Below are positions 32,380-44,674 of a DNA stretch of 64,000 nucleotides, in pieces (position 1 is the first letter of the stretch; each line of letters begins with the position of its first letter). The translations under genes were made by a program, and so were the position numbers. Under the pieces are notes generated by a model. It saw only the letters and a list, made by a program, of their open reading frames with translations. It searched no databases and was not told where the DNA came from. The stretch comes from Macrotis lagotis (Eukaryota > Chordata > Mammalia > Peramelemorphia > Peramelidae). The stretch lies in NCBI RefSeq assembly GCF_037893015.1, contig NC_133663.1, forward strand, positions 226,149,199-226,213,198. The letters are read 5' to 3'.

Positions 32380-33099
32380 CTTGGGTGAGTGAGAAGAGAA
32401 TGGAAGAATCAGGATGGAAGAGGTTGTATATAGCAACAGGGAAAAAAAGATCTCGAGAGAAGATAACTTTTACATTAAGTCTCAGAATGAGATGAAGTCT
32501 TTTTTGTGTTGATGCTGTGATAGACATCTCCATCCATTTCTGCAAAGGGAACTGTATAATTCATAGTCTCCTTCATGGAACTCAGAAGAATATTTGGAGG
32601 AGGGGGTAGATTAAATCAAAGAACTGCATTCCTTTATCCTGATCTCTTCTCAAGAGTATGTTAAACGATAATTTGAATCATATCTCCATTTTGGTGATTA
32701 CTTTTTCATTACACACAATGAGTGTTATCTTTTCTATCAAAATATTTCAACATGGGACCTTTTTTCATCAGCTATATCTCAATCTCATTTGTACATTGAT
32801 TAAAGTCTCAGGGGAAAAAAATTCTAAAATATCACAAAGCAATAAGATTATCCTGATTTTACATCATACCTTTCTTCTAAGGAACATAAAATGCTTCAAG
32901 GATCACGAATCATTGATCTTTATTGCAGTCTTTTAAATATAGAAAGGTACTTTATGGAACAAGTTGTTGAATGAAAGAGGAATTAAATGGCTTATACAGG
33001 ATCACAGTGACTGAGAGAGTATGTTTTCTCTCAGAACAACTATGATTTGTGGGGTCAGAGAAAAGTTCCTGTTTGACAATCTCCTCCCTATCAATGATA

Positions 33100-33515
33100 T
33101 CTGAAATTCTAGTCATTCAGTCAATAAGCATTTATTATAATATATATTGTATGCTAAGAATAGAGGCAAAAGACAGTTTTTGTTGTGGAGTCCTCAATCT
33201 AATCAAGGAAACAACACACAACAAGAATATACAATCAACTTATACTCAAATAGAAATAATAAACAAAGGGAAGGCAGTAGAATTAAGAGGGGTTAGAAAA
33301 GGCTTCTTGTAGAAGAAAGGACTTTACCTGAGATGTCAAGGAAGTCAAATGGCAGGGATAAGGAAGGAAACTGATCCAGAAATGGAGGATAGTCAAAGAA
33401 AATTCTTGGAGCCAAGAAATTAAATATCTTGTTCATTAATAACCAAAAGTCTGGTGTAATTGGATAAGAATATGTGGCGGGGGGCAACTAAGGTGTAAGA
33501 TGACTGCAAAGGATG
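33100..33515 (+). repeat. Ancient mammal-wide LINE-type repeat
   Basis: The order 'cagtcaataagcatttatta', 'gcaaaagacagtttttgttg', 'gtcctcaatctaatcaagga', 'agaaaaggcttcttgtagaa' and 'tggcagggataaggaagg' matches a widespread old repeat, here over about 400 bases. Exact family not assigned. Confidence 0.5.
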
Positions 33516-34019
33516 GGGAGGGAAAGATCCACTCCATTGGGTAATAAGAAATTATTAAACTATTAATTTTCTATTAATTAATTAAACTATAAATGAAACT
33601 ATCAAATTTCAGCATCTCACATTAAGGCTTAATCACTACTAATCTCTTAGCAAAAATGGTTTCTAGATACTTCTCTATAAAACAACTTCAAACAATTCCT
33701 TGCAAAGGAAATCACACCATAGGCCTATTCTGATAGAAGAAATTGGAAAGAGAAGTCCAGAATTGGACACTGACCCAAGAACACTACCTGCCTGTAGTGC
33801 CATTACAGTTCCCTTGGGGAAAGGCAAATGCAGAGGAGTATACTACCTGTCAAGTAGATAAAGAGTTACAGCCCTTCTGAAAAGGTCTAAAGAAGAGTAC
33901 TAAATGCCCAATTTTGCCCTGTTGAATACCTAGATATAACACTTTAATGCAAGATAATTCCAAATTATAAACAATCAACAGCGATAATCATCTTAATAAG
34001 TGTAGTTTTTATTTGCTGT

Positions 34020-34680
34020 ACATTCCAACAGTTTTTTTTAACCCTTCTTTCCTTTTTACACCTCCTCTCCATTGCCTTCATTCTATTTCTTGCCTTTTTG
34101 CTCTGTCTTCCAATTCTGCATATTGTCATTGACTATCCCCATGCCTACAATTTCTCCTCTGCTCAGCTTACTGACCTCCCTAGCTTCCATCAATTGCCAA
34201 CTAAAATTTCACCTTCTAAATGAACAGCCATTTCCAATCCTTAATGTGGGTACCTTCCATCCATCTGATAATTTTCTATCTATTGTGTTATTGCTCAGTT
34301 ACTTCAATCATGTATGACTTTTTGTGACTCCATTTGGAGTTTTCTTGGCAAAGATACTTGTGTGTTCCTTCTTCTGCTCATTTTAAAGATGAGGACATTA
34401 AGGCAAATAGGGTTAAGTGACTTGCCCAGGGTCATACAACTAATAAATGTCTGAGGCCAGATGTGAACTCAGATTCTCCTGACTCTAAGGCAGACACTAT
34501 CCACTGCACCACTAAGCTGCACCATCTTTTCTGTACGTAGATTGTTTGTACATGGTTGTTCCAATATTATATTGTCTATATTGAGATCTTTGAAGGCAGT
34601 GACTGTGTTTTGCCTTCCTTCATATCTCCAATTCTTGGCACATAGGAATTGTTTAATAAATTTTTGTTCATTGATTCATT
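34020..34680 (+). repeat. L2 LINE 3' region split by a Mar1 SINE
   Basis: The left part (34020-34283) has '...aaaatttcaccttctaaatg' and 'aacagccatttccaatcctt' and the right part (34524-34680) 'gaaggcagtgactgtgtttt' and 'ggaattgtttaataaatttt', the LINE2 3' end in order. The Mar1 copy lies between them. Confidence 0.55.
34284..34523 (-). repeat. Mar1-type SINE inside L2
   Basis: Reverse copy: 'tgctcagttacttcaatcat', 'gttttcttggcaaagatact', 'gggttaagtgacttgcccag' and 'ccactgcaccactaagctgc'. Confidence 0.85.
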
Positions 34681-35029
34681 ACTGATTATCTCACCCTTCA
34701 CTACTATCCTCTGAATATTTTTCCCTACATGCCAGACATTGAACTTCTGTATATCCTATACCTTCTCTGCTATCCAAGATGTCCTAGGGAATTTGACAAA
34801 ACTGAATGAATGTTAATGGTGTAATGAGTTAATAGATATCAGTAGCCTATTCTTCATCACTTAGTAACATACACACTTTAATAGCAATCTTCTGAAGACA
34901 ATACCCCCTATTTCCAAAATGGTAGCTCTAATGGTGAGAACTTTAGACTTGTAGAGGAGTTATTTCATATACTACCCAAACCATTGCTGTCCATGGTACC
35001 TAGCCATTAGGTTAATAGATTTAAAGATG

Positions 35030-35215
35030 GACATAGCCACAGAGGTCATCAATCTCAAGCTCCTTATTTTATAGATAAGGAAGCTAAGACATAGATCAGT
35101 AAAATGGCTTTCATAAGATCATAGCTAGTAAGTGGCAAAGCTAAGATTCAAACCTAGGTCCTTCATCACCAAATCTAGTTCTTTACCTACTTGACCACAA
35201 TACTGCCTATTATTC
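35030..35215 (-). repeat. MIR
   Basis: 'tttatagataaggaagctaa', 'agatcatagctagtaagtgg' and 'gattcaaacctaggtccttc' are a reverse MIR. Confidence 0.6.
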
Positions 35216-36149
35216 CTAACAACAAATGACAAACAAAAGAACACACTCATCCTAAAAGCAGAACACACACACCTGGGAGGTCTGACCACAATCTGTTTTC
35301 TGTTATGGAGAGTTTCTCCTTCTAATCAAGTTTCAAAGAAAATTTTAGTGGAAACCAAGTTACTCAGTGTAAACTGAGACAGCAATCTAGACCCAGATGG
35401 AGAGAGGGATTTTGGTATAAGCTGTGAATTTAATTGCTGGATTTGCTTTCAATTTCACAATCTTTCCACCTTAAAAACTATTTTTATAGGCTCTCTAAGT
35501 ATGAACACCAAAAATGAAAACGTTATTTGGGACTCTGGAAAGTCTGATAAATTTATTTTATATTAGAGCTTGCTTGGAAAGTATAGGATAACTAAGTTTT
35601 GTTTTAGAACATTTCCAAAATGTAGAACATTTCCAAAACTTTTCAGTTTTCATTAGGACAACCTGTTGTGTCTCCCTCAGAAATCTTGCCCAGATTCTTT
35701 GTTAGTCTAAACTATTGCATTTTACATAGTTTCATGATTATTCCATCCCATTCATCTTTTGTGAATTCTAGCTCAATTTAGTGATCTTGGAGAATGCTTG
35801 GTCTTCTCAATATTTTTCATATTTACATACTATTTCCTCTATTGAGAAAGATTGCATTTCTAATTTTATCATATAGTCTGTCTGCTTAGTTGGTCATGCT
35901 CAGTGATCACTTAGATGCCATGCATTCAGAAATAATGGAAGATGAAAAAGATGAAGCTATTACTCAATGTTTAGAATAAGAATCTATAATCTATTGTAAA
36001 TTTTTAAAAATTATTTAAAATTTTTACTTATTCAACAAAAAATATAATAAGACCTACAATATAGGGAAATAGATAAACAAAAATGATTTTTTATAAAATA
36101 ATGAATAGCAAGTTTATCAGGATTACCTGGGTTCAAGTTCCTTCTCTGG

Positions 36150-36382
36150 CTAGTGTTGTTGTTCAGTCATTTTTCAAGTTCTGTCCAACTCCATTTTCTT
36201 GGCAAAGATCCTGGAGTGTTTGCCACTTTTTTTCCTCCAGCTCATTTTACAGATGAGGAAACTAAGGCAAATAAGATTAAGTGAAGTACTTGTCTAAGGT
36301 CAAACAGCTAGTGACTCAGGCTGACTCCAGACCTAACTCCAGGTATGGCACTCTATCCATTACAGCACTTAGCTGCCCCTCT
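36150..36382 (-). repeat. Mar1-type SINE
   Basis: 'gttgttgttcagtcattttt', 'ttttcttggcaaagatcctg', 'cagatgaggaaactaaggca' and 'cagcacttagctgcccc' in reverse order. Confidence 0.82.
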
Positions 36383-36654
36383 GAGTAATAAATACTGGTT
36401 GAATGAAGAGGATGGATTAGAGAAGTCACATAACAGCACAATTTCCTAGACAGTTCTCTAAGTCCTTACACTGCAGACTAACTGATACACTTGATAGAAG
36501 GAATTTTCTAGGTAGGAATTTAGTATTTAGCCATAAAACCACAAGTCCGGTTGCAACTTTATAGAGTTTATTAACTACTTGGGGAACAGGATATAAGCCA
36601 TGAATAAGATAATAGAATACGATATATGCCTAAAATATAAGCATATTTTAAGCA

Positions 36655-36800
36655 TAGGGAATATAGACTTGGAATAAGGGGATCTGGATATAAATCCCAA
36701 TTCTGATATGACTTGTATGACTTTGGGGAAGTAACTAAGCTCACTTGTAAAATGAAAAGGTTAGATTAGATGACCTTCATAAATATCTCCCTCTCCAAAT
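36655..36800 (+). repeat. MIR
   Basis: 'gatctggatataaatcccaa', 'gactttggggaagtaactaa' and 'cttgtaaaatgaaaaggtta' follow MIR. Confidence 0.55.
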
Positions 36801-37289
36801 ATATTATCATTCAATTCTATCTTCTTCAGGTCAAACTAATGGCAGAGTTTTGGAAAATTTCATAATAGTCCAGGTCAGAAAGAAGAAGGGTCTAAACTAT
36901 TCTCTAATTACCCAATTATGCAGTCTGTAGACTACAGGTATACTATATCAAACTCTTAGGAAAAAGGATCTGAGCTTATGTCTTAACCCTAGAATTCTTC
37001 TTCTGGAATGAGGAAGAATATATTCCATCAGTTTGCAGTGTTCCTGAAATCACTTGGAAGTTTTGTTATATTGATATAGTGTGTAAGAATCTCTTCATTT
37101 AAAGAGATAAATAGCATTTTTGATACTAAGGATAAATGGTCCAATTTTGATTAGAACAGAAAAAAATGAAATGAATAGACTGATAATGAATCGTTCTGGA
37201 ATATGAAAGAGCTGATTCCTCATGTTCAAACAATCTAAATGATAATTTCTTGAATTTTCAGAATTTCATCCTAAAAAATATGACATAGT

Positions 37290-37445
37290 GAAGAGAGTAA
37301 GAAACATGGAACCTGAAAATCTTGGTTGAAGACCAAGTTCCATGATTTAATTTGTTGCCTCAAACAATCCACTTTAGTCAATGAATCCCTTCTCATCAGT
37401 ACAATGGAAATATTAATTTCACTTTGACTTATCTTGGTAAATGGT
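37290..37445 (+). repeat. MIR, diverged
   Basis: 'cctgaaaatcttggttgaag', 'tgttgcctcaaacaatccac' and 'catcagtacaatggaaatat' weakly follow the MIR order. Confidence 0.4.
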
Positions 37446-37795
37446 GTAAGATATTGGTTTATATCCAATTTCTGCCATACTTTCCAGTTTTCTCGACTTT
37501 ATTTTTTATCAAATAATGAATACTTATCCCCAAATCTTAAGTTTTGTGAAATTTAAGGTTATTATTTATTTTCTGCTATTGCATTCTGCCTATTCTATTC
37601 CATTGATTTACCTTTCTATTCTTAGCCAGTACCAGATAGTTTTGATCATTACTGCCAAGTTTTAGAACTGGTACTACTAAACCTCCTTCCTTTACCTTTT
37701 TTTTCTCATTAGTTCCTTCAATGTTCTTGACATTTTGTTCTTCACTACCTATTCATGGTCTTAATTCAAAAATGAAGGACAAACATTATTATTGT
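37446..37795 (-). repeat. L1 ORF2 C-terminal fragment joined to an RTE-SINE-like tail
   Basis: 'ttctattccattgatttacc', 'cttagccagtaccagatagt' and 'tttgatcattactgccaagt' are the reverse complement of the L1 ORF2 C-terminal region also present at about 27.65 kb and 55.78 kb. From about 37750 the plus-strand motif 'aaaatgaaggacaaacatta' matches the end of the putative RTE-related SINE. Confidence 0.65.
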
Positions 37796-38049
37796 CATAG
37801 AGTTATGTGGAAGGAATTTTGTGAACCTAGAAAATACTAGGTAAATGTGAGTTGTTACCTAAATCACACAAAGCCAACTTATTCTTACTATACCCAGGAT
37901 GCATCTTTTTAAATGGATGCTCAGAACTTGAGTCTATTGTAGCTGGCATGTTAACTTTCAGTCACTTTGGCTTTGATTTGAAATAAGGAATGGAAAAAAA
38001 GTGGTCAAATTTGTGAGGAAACTGAAAAATATAGACATTGTTGATTATA

Positions 38050-38490
38050 ATGGTGATACTAATAATAATTAACATTTTTATAGTGCTTTTAAGGTTTGCA
38101 CCTGGGGCAGTTAGGTGGTGCAGTGAATAGGATGATCTGAGTTGAAATCTCACCCCAGACTCTTATTAGCTAGGAGGTGATCCAAGGAAAGACCCTTAAC
38201 CCTGTATGTCTCAATTTTCTCAATGGTAAAATGAACTGGAGAAGGAAATAGCAAACTATTACATCAACTTTTCAATGGAAACCCCAAATGAGATCATGAA
38301 AAGTTAGGTATGACTGAAACAACTCAACAACAACAAAAGGTTTGTAAAGTGCTTTATTTTTGTGAGTGTGTGATTCTCACAACTACCCTGTGTGGTAGAT
38401 ACCATTGTTATCCACAAATTATAGCTGAGGAAAAGGAGATTGAGGAAGTTGAGGTGAATTTCCCTTCATCACACAGGTGGTGAGTGTCTC
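38050..38490 (-). repeat. MIR split by a Mar1 SINE
   Basis: 'aacatttttatagtgctttt' before and 'gtaaagtgctttatttttgt', 'aactaccctgtgtggtagat' and 'catcacacaggtggtgagtg' after the insertion form one reverse MIR. Confidence 0.65.
38101..38336 (+). repeat. Mar1-type SINE with TSD inside MIR
   Basis: 'cctggggcagttaggtggtg', 'tgagttgaaatctcacccca', 'agcaaactattacatcaact' and the tail 'gaaacaactcaacaacaaca'. Flanked by 'aaggtttgca' (38091-38100) and 'aaggtttgta' (38337-38346). Confidence 0.85.
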
Positions 38491-40075
38491 TGAGACTGCT
38501 TATTATAAAGTTTCTTTTACCTTCTGGCAACCATAGTGCGAACCAATGATCCAGAAGGCACTAATCAATAAGGGGATGTTTATTCCAGGATCCCCTCTTA
38601 GTTTTCCCAAGGAGGTGTACAAAAGGCTTTGAATCCTTTTAAGGATTTCCAAGGACAAAATAGTTCTGTATTTCTAAAAAAAATCTGCAATAAGCAAGAA
38701 GCATGAAAAGCATTAGTATCCCCTTGTGAGTATCCCATCAGATGTTTTTATTTCCTGAGTAAATGAAATCTCATTAGCATGTCACAGAACACTAAAATAA
38801 CTGATTTGAACTACATTTTTCCTCCATTTGAAAGCACCAAAAAGACTAACCCTGTTTTTTAATCAGTATGGAATGAAAGCTGAGAAGTCCATAGCACACT
38901 CTAGGTAATCCAGGTGAAGGCAAGTCATAACTAAGGTACATTTAAGCAAACACACGTCTTTTAGTCATAACTTTTCCATAGTGACTTGTTTTCCTTTTAC
39001 TGTTTCTTTCATGTAAATATAGTTTAATAACACCACATAACCTTAATTTTATTACTCACTAAATGGCTTGTTTTCTTAGTGATTTGCCAAGAGCTGGAGA
39101 GAGAGCCAACTTTCTAGTCCCCTAAATTGATCTGACCTGCCTACTGTTTGTTTTTTTTTGCATCATTTTCTTACAGATTCAGGAATTAGTGCACAACATG
39201 CAGCTATTTTCACTCAAAACAAAAGAGAATTGGACACTGCAAGGTCTTATGTTGAACATTAAGATATACTTTCTTTCCTAGAGTAAGGCACAAAAATATC
39301 TTTAAAAGGGGAATTTGTGAAGTTATCTTCTCTGAGTCTAATTCCTAAGAAAATTGGATTACTGGCCCAAACAAGCTCATGAAAAAGCTGCAATGAAAAG
39401 AAATCAAATAAACATCCTTGATGAACAAACCTACATATCATTAAAATCAGTTTTTAGTTCTCCTTGAAGGTAGTCAGCCAACTAGTATGATTTGAAAAGT
39501 ATTGAAAAGAATCCCATCCCAAAATATTCTTTATCAATGACTCTGTCATGGTTTTATAAAATTCCTACAAGTCATTCTTTTGGATGAAAACACTGAAAAC
39601 AATTTTTCTATGAGAAAATTTGTTTGTTATCAGTCATAAACAATTTAGGCCAAATTTATTTATTGGATTTGCCTAAGAATGGAGACTCCAAGCAAATGAT
39701 ATCCTAGACAGTGACATCCATAACAGCAAGGCTTAGCATTGAAAACTGAAAGCTGGGTAGTAAAATGGATAGGGTTGCCCAGGAGAAGATGAAGTTGTAC
39801 CAAAAGGGAAAATGAAAAGGCATCAAAAGCACAATATATTTTCATCTTTTTGAAATTTTTTTTTATTTTTGTCTAGAGGAAGTCATATTGGAGTGCTTTA
39901 TTATATTCCTTTTTAGATGAATTTGTTGTTCAGAAAATTATGTAACCAATGGAGAATGGAGGCATTTAGAGAGGTAAAATTTTATCCAATCTAGTAATTA
40001 AAATTCCAAAACCAAAATTTTTATTTTCTTGACTGGTCTAACTTGAACCTTTTGATACAGGAAGGAAGGAAAGCA
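38490..40075. other. Repeat-poor block of VEGFD intron 1
   Basis: About 1.6 kb without any repeat I can recognise, unusual in this intron. The stretch has no open frame of note. It could be ordinary unique intron or contain regulatory sequence; the bases alone do not decide. Confidence 0.4.
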
Positions 40076-40077
40076 AA

Positions 40078-40535
40078 CAAGAATTTTTTTAAATAATATT
40101 TTCATTTTCCCCAGTACAAGACAATTTTTATCATTCAGTTTTACAAGATTTTGAGTTCCAAATTTTTCTCCCTCCTTTTCTCTCTCCCTCCCTAGTCCTC
40201 TTCCAAAAATGGTAGGCAATTTTATATGGATTAAACATATATCCCATCATGTAAAATGTATTTCCATCTTAGTCATAGCTATGAAAGAAGAAACCAAAAG
40301 AAACAAAAACATGAAAAAACAATAAAGTGAGTGATAAAAGTATGCTTCAATCTGCATTCAGAGTCCATCAGTTCATTATCTGGATATGGATTCCAATTTC
40401 CTTCCTGAGTTCTTTGTAGTCTTAGATGATTGTGTTGCTGAGAACTGAGTTATTTATCACTGATCATCACACAGTATTGCTGATTCTGGGTATGTTTTCC
40501 TGGTTCTGTTTATTTCACTTAGCATCAGTTTTTGT
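40078..40535 (-). repeat. L1 3' region, second subfamily
   Basis: The minus strand reads an ORF2 C-terminal remnant 'LSEINRTRK' (about 40515) and a 3' UTR with 'ggagggagaaaaatttggaa' and 'ctcaaaatcttgtaaaactg', related to the 3' ends at 5.5 kb and 60.45 kb and different from the G-rich 3' UTR of the other L1s. Confidence 0.65.
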
Positions 40536-40624
40536 GGGCCATCAACCAAAACACAGAAACTGAAAGAAAAGGAAGGATTTAAGGGAAAATGATAAATTTT
40601 ATTTCAGAAGATCACAGATTACTG

Positions 40625-40770
40625 GAAGGGACCATCAAGTCCAATTCCCTCAGGTGAGAAAATGTAGGCCCAGAGTGGTTATATGCCATGCCCAGAAAGA
40701 TTTGAATCCAAGTTTTCCCGACTTCAGATCCAATGTTCCCTACACTAATTTCATGCTAGATGGATTGAGT
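40625..40770 (-). repeat. MIR fragment
   Basis: 'gtccaattccctcaggtgag', 'gcccagagtggttatatgcc' and 'gatttgaatccaagttttcc' are a reverse MIR. Confidence 0.55.
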
Positions 40771-41299
40771 CTGATGAACAAATATAATAATTGAAGACAG
40801 GGAAATGGATGAGATTATCTAAGGAATGACTATAGCGATGGCATCAAGTACAAGGGAATGGGGAAATTTAGGAGATTGGATAAGAAGATGAATCAGCAAA
40901 AGTGATCAGTATAAATTGGTGCTATCCATCTTACATCAATGGGAACCTTTCTTCCAGCAGTCATCTCTCCTACCTTTCTATTGGTTACTGTCTGCCATTG
41001 TCAAAGATATTGCTGCCTCCAAACATCAGTTGAGTAGGACTGGTTTCTCCCATAGTGATTTAAAAGCCCACAAGGGCTTTCAACTAGCTATGAACAAATA
41101 ATTGGTCCAGACCTGTTTTATCTCCTTCACTCACTGTCAATCTTCTACTATTTACAGGAATATACTCATTTGCCTCTGGCCCTTCTAAGACTTTGCTTTG
41201 AAGTTATGATATTTTCTTTCTTGTATACACTCCCTGACTCTTTATAGATCTTTTTTTTTCCTTTACCTTTTCAGTAATAAAAAGTCCCAATTCTGGATC

Positions 41300-41520
41300 C
41301 ATAGGACCAGAGGTCATAGGATAATAGATTTAGAGGTGTAAAGATCTTTAAAGTTCATCAAGACCAATCTTTTCATTTTACATATGGAAAAACTGATAAT
41401 GAGAGAGGTAAGATGATTTGCCCAGGGTCACACAGCTAAATAAGTAGTGAGGCAGAAGGTGAACTCAAGTCTTCCTCACTTCAAGTTCAGAGCTCTATCC
41501 TCTATACATCTAGCAGCTAC
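41300..41520 (-). repeat. MIR
   Basis: 'ttcattttacatatggaaaa', 'gatttgcccagggtcacaca' and 'gtgaactcaagtcttcctca' are a well-preserved reverse MIR. Confidence 0.7.
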
Positions 41521-42199
41521 TATCTTGTTCTGGGAGACTACATAGTTCTGAGGATCATAAAGGTGACATACAAACCTTTTGGCCAACTGGCAGAGCCAGA
41601 CTTCTATTGCCAAAAGAAAGATGGAAAGGAAAGAAAGAAGGAAGGATGGAAGGGAGGTTGGAAATTTTTGCCTTACTGTCACCTTAGACCTCTCTTCCTC
41701 TTTCATGGCTAAATTCCTAAAATTGTTTGCCCCCAGGCTGCTACTTCTTCATAACACACACTTCAGCCCCATGAAATCTGCCTTCCCATTTGAATACTGT
41801 ACTGAAAGATCTCTCCAAAAGTTACCTCCTGATTGCCAAAATTAATTGTCTTTTCTTTATTTTCATTCTCTTTGACTTTCTGGATCATACAATACTGTTG
41901 ACTACTACTTCTTGGTCATTAATTTTCATAATAATGCTCTCGTGATTTCCTTCTTAGCGCTCTTATTCCTCATTTTTCCTTTTCTTCTTTGGTTTTTCTT
42001 CCCCATAACCTATAAATGAATGTCGCTTAAGGATTTGTCTTTAACTCTATTTTCCTTCTACATTACACTGATAATTTCATTCAAATTTGTGGCTTTTAAT
42101 AATCACTACTTTGGAGATGAGCCCCAAATCTATCTTCAGGCCAACCTCTAGGCTGAATTCTAGGATTGAATTTCAAACTACTTGTTAAATTTCTTATCC

Positions 42200-42765
42200 A
42201 AATGGCTTAACAAACTGTGGTATATGTATGTCATGGAACACTATTGTTCTATTCGAAACCAGGAGGGATGGGAATTCAGGGAAGCCTGGAGGGATCTGCA
42301 TGACTGATGTTGAATGAGATGAGCAGAACCAGAAAATCATTGTACACCCTAACAGTAACATGGGGCGATGATTAACCTTGATGGACTTGATCATTCCTTC
42401 AGTGAAACAATCAGAGACAGTTTGGGGCTATCTGCAATGGAGAATACCATCTGTATCCAGAGAAAGAATTGTGGAGTTTGAACAAAGACCAAAGACTATT
42501 ACCTTCAATTTAGGGGAAAAAAAATCCATTATCTTATTATGTAATTTTGCTATCTCTTATACTTTATTTTTCTTCCTTAAGGATATGATCGATTTCTCTC
42601 TCATCACATTCAACTGAGATCAATGTATACCATGGAAACAATGTAAAGACTAACAGAATGCCTTCTGTGGGGGTGGGGGGAGGGAAGCAAGAATGGGGGG
42701 GATTGTAAAACTCAAAATAAATAAAATCTTTCTAAAATAAAAAATGAATAAAATAAAATAAAAGT
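42200..42765 (+). repeat. L1 3' fragment
   Basis: Starts in the ORF2 C terminus ('acaaactgtggtatatgtat', 'ggaggtgatggg...'-type homology, 'tggagggatctgcatgactg') and runs through the 3' UTR ('tcagagacagtttggggcta', 'gtggagtttgaacaaagacc') to 'tgtgggggtggggggaggga' and an A-rich tail. Same family as the 45-kb copy; frames are broken. Confidence 0.88.
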
Positions 42766-42834
42766 CTTATCCAAGATATTCTAACAACTCCTCAAGCTGT
42801 TCAAAGTTGGACTCACTTTTTTCCAGAAAAAAAG

Positions 42835-42995
42835 TGGTAAATTTAATCAGAAAATTTGGGTTCAACTCCTAACTCTGCTTCTTATTACCTATATGGCTTC
42901 ACTTTTTACCTTAGGCTTGCTACTGATATATAAAATGAGGAGGTTGGACTCAATGTCCTTTAGTGTCCCTCCCTACATTACATCTATGAACCTCT
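42835..42995 (+). repeat. MIR
   Basis: 'aaatttgggttcaactccta', 'tgcttcttattacctatatg' and 'ataaaatgaggaggttggac' follow MIR. Confidence 0.6.
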
Positions 42996-43809
42996 AAAGC
43001 AAAATTTATTATCTTTCCCTCCCAATCTGCTTCTTTCCCTTTTCAACTTTAAACCTAGGTTCTTCTGATCCTATACCCTATATAGTATATCATATATTAT
43101 ATGTCGTATATCCTATATCCTTAAAACTTGCCCCTTTCTCCCAAATTTCTTATTTCTTTTAATGGCACAACCATTTACCAATAGTCAAAGCTCAAAAATT
43201 TTCCTTTTTCTACTGTGACATATAAAAGTTGAAGAGACATAATTTCTGGGTAAATAATCATTTTACTAAAAATGCTAATATTATTAATAAAAGAATGGTC
43301 ATTTGGTCATCTCTCTTAGACCAAAAGACCACACATGGAACTCACTCAATACTTATATGATCTTGAAAGAATGGCTGTTCCTGGGGGTGAAAACCAACTC
43401 TAATTGGTTAACAAGTAGTGAGAATAATGAATATTATAATGATAGGTGGGTTTATTATAATGAGAGGTGGGGGGGAACATGACTTGGATCACTTGGTTTT
43501 GGTCAAAGAACATTATCTGTAGCTATATCACCCATCTAACAAAAGGAAAAATAACATTTCTCAAGGCCTGTCTGAGTAAAACACAGTGGGCTAGAATTCA
43601 ACAATTCACCTAATTTGAATAAGATCTGAGTTCTTTTGCTCAGTGGCATTCCTGCACTTCAAAGTCTCCCTGAATAACATACAAAGACTGATTTCAGAAT
43701 GAGGAAGTAGAGAAAGGAAAAAACTCAGTCCCAATTCAATAATTAGTTATAAATACAAGAGGGAAATAAATCATCTCTCTCACTGCTCCATTCTGCACCT
43801 ACTCAGTTG

Positions 43810-44010
43810 TATTGAGTATTGAGATGACCCCTATCCATTTCCTCTTTTCTACTACCACCACTATCACCCTATTTAAATACTCATCACGATTCCCTAAGTC
43901 TATTGCAATATCTTTTAATTTGTCTCCATGCTTTCAGTCTTTCCTATCTCCTATCCATCATTCATATAGATGCCAAAATCATTTTCTGACTCAGAATCCT
44001 TGAACATTTC
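43810..44010 (+). repeat. Ancient LINE-type (L2?) fragment
   Basis: 'tctattgcaatatcttttaa', 'tctccatgctttcagtcttt' and 'gccaaaatcattttctgact' resemble an old LINE segment common in mammals. Weak. Confidence 0.35.
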
Positions 44011-44674
44011 CTTAAACCATCAGCAGGAATAAATGGAGAGAGGGGAAAATATTAAATATTTATTATAAGTAGTTTCCTTTTGCAAAGCAATGGTCACACA
44101 AACAAGACAAACTCTTACCAAGGTGCTCAATTTCTGAGGTAGAAAACACATATAAGAGGCTTCAGATGCAATGCATCTTCTTAATAAAATTTTCTTTAAA
44201 ACTCTATCAGTATCTGATGTTGAAGTACTTGATGATGCCAAAGGCTTTGGCAATGAAAACTTCATTTTCTGCTTCAAGACTCAGGAATTAGACCTGCTAA
44301 TGATATGAGAGTGGTGGTGCCAGCAGAAACAGCTTCCAATTGCTTCTTCACAAGGGCGGCTGGAATAATGGTCACAGGTGGAAGACTGGAAACAGGATGA
44401 ATTAGGTTGGGGGATTGGGGGAGTTCTTGCTCTTTCCTACCTATTGGTGTTGGTCAATGAATAATTAGAATTAATTGTGGGGAAGGCAGACTCCTTCTCT
44501 CTCCCCTTAAGGGTTCATCTAGGCAGGCCTGGGACTTGGACTCTCTCTAGCAGAGCCTGAGGAGAGCAGTAAAGGAGGTGGCAATTCCTTGACAGAAGTG
44601 GTCCTTTTCCATCATAGCCTCTTATCTCCATCCTGTACACTTATTTCACTGGAATCTTTGTTATAATGATCTAT

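Noticed and set aside
32128-32545. Open frames made of Thr-His and Cys-Val repeats
   Set aside because: Translations of the TG microsatellite and its flanks.
44400-44640. Possible solo LTR because of a GC-richer block with C/T runs
   Set aside because: No terminal TG...CA pair, no flanking duplication and no poly(A) signal in the right place.
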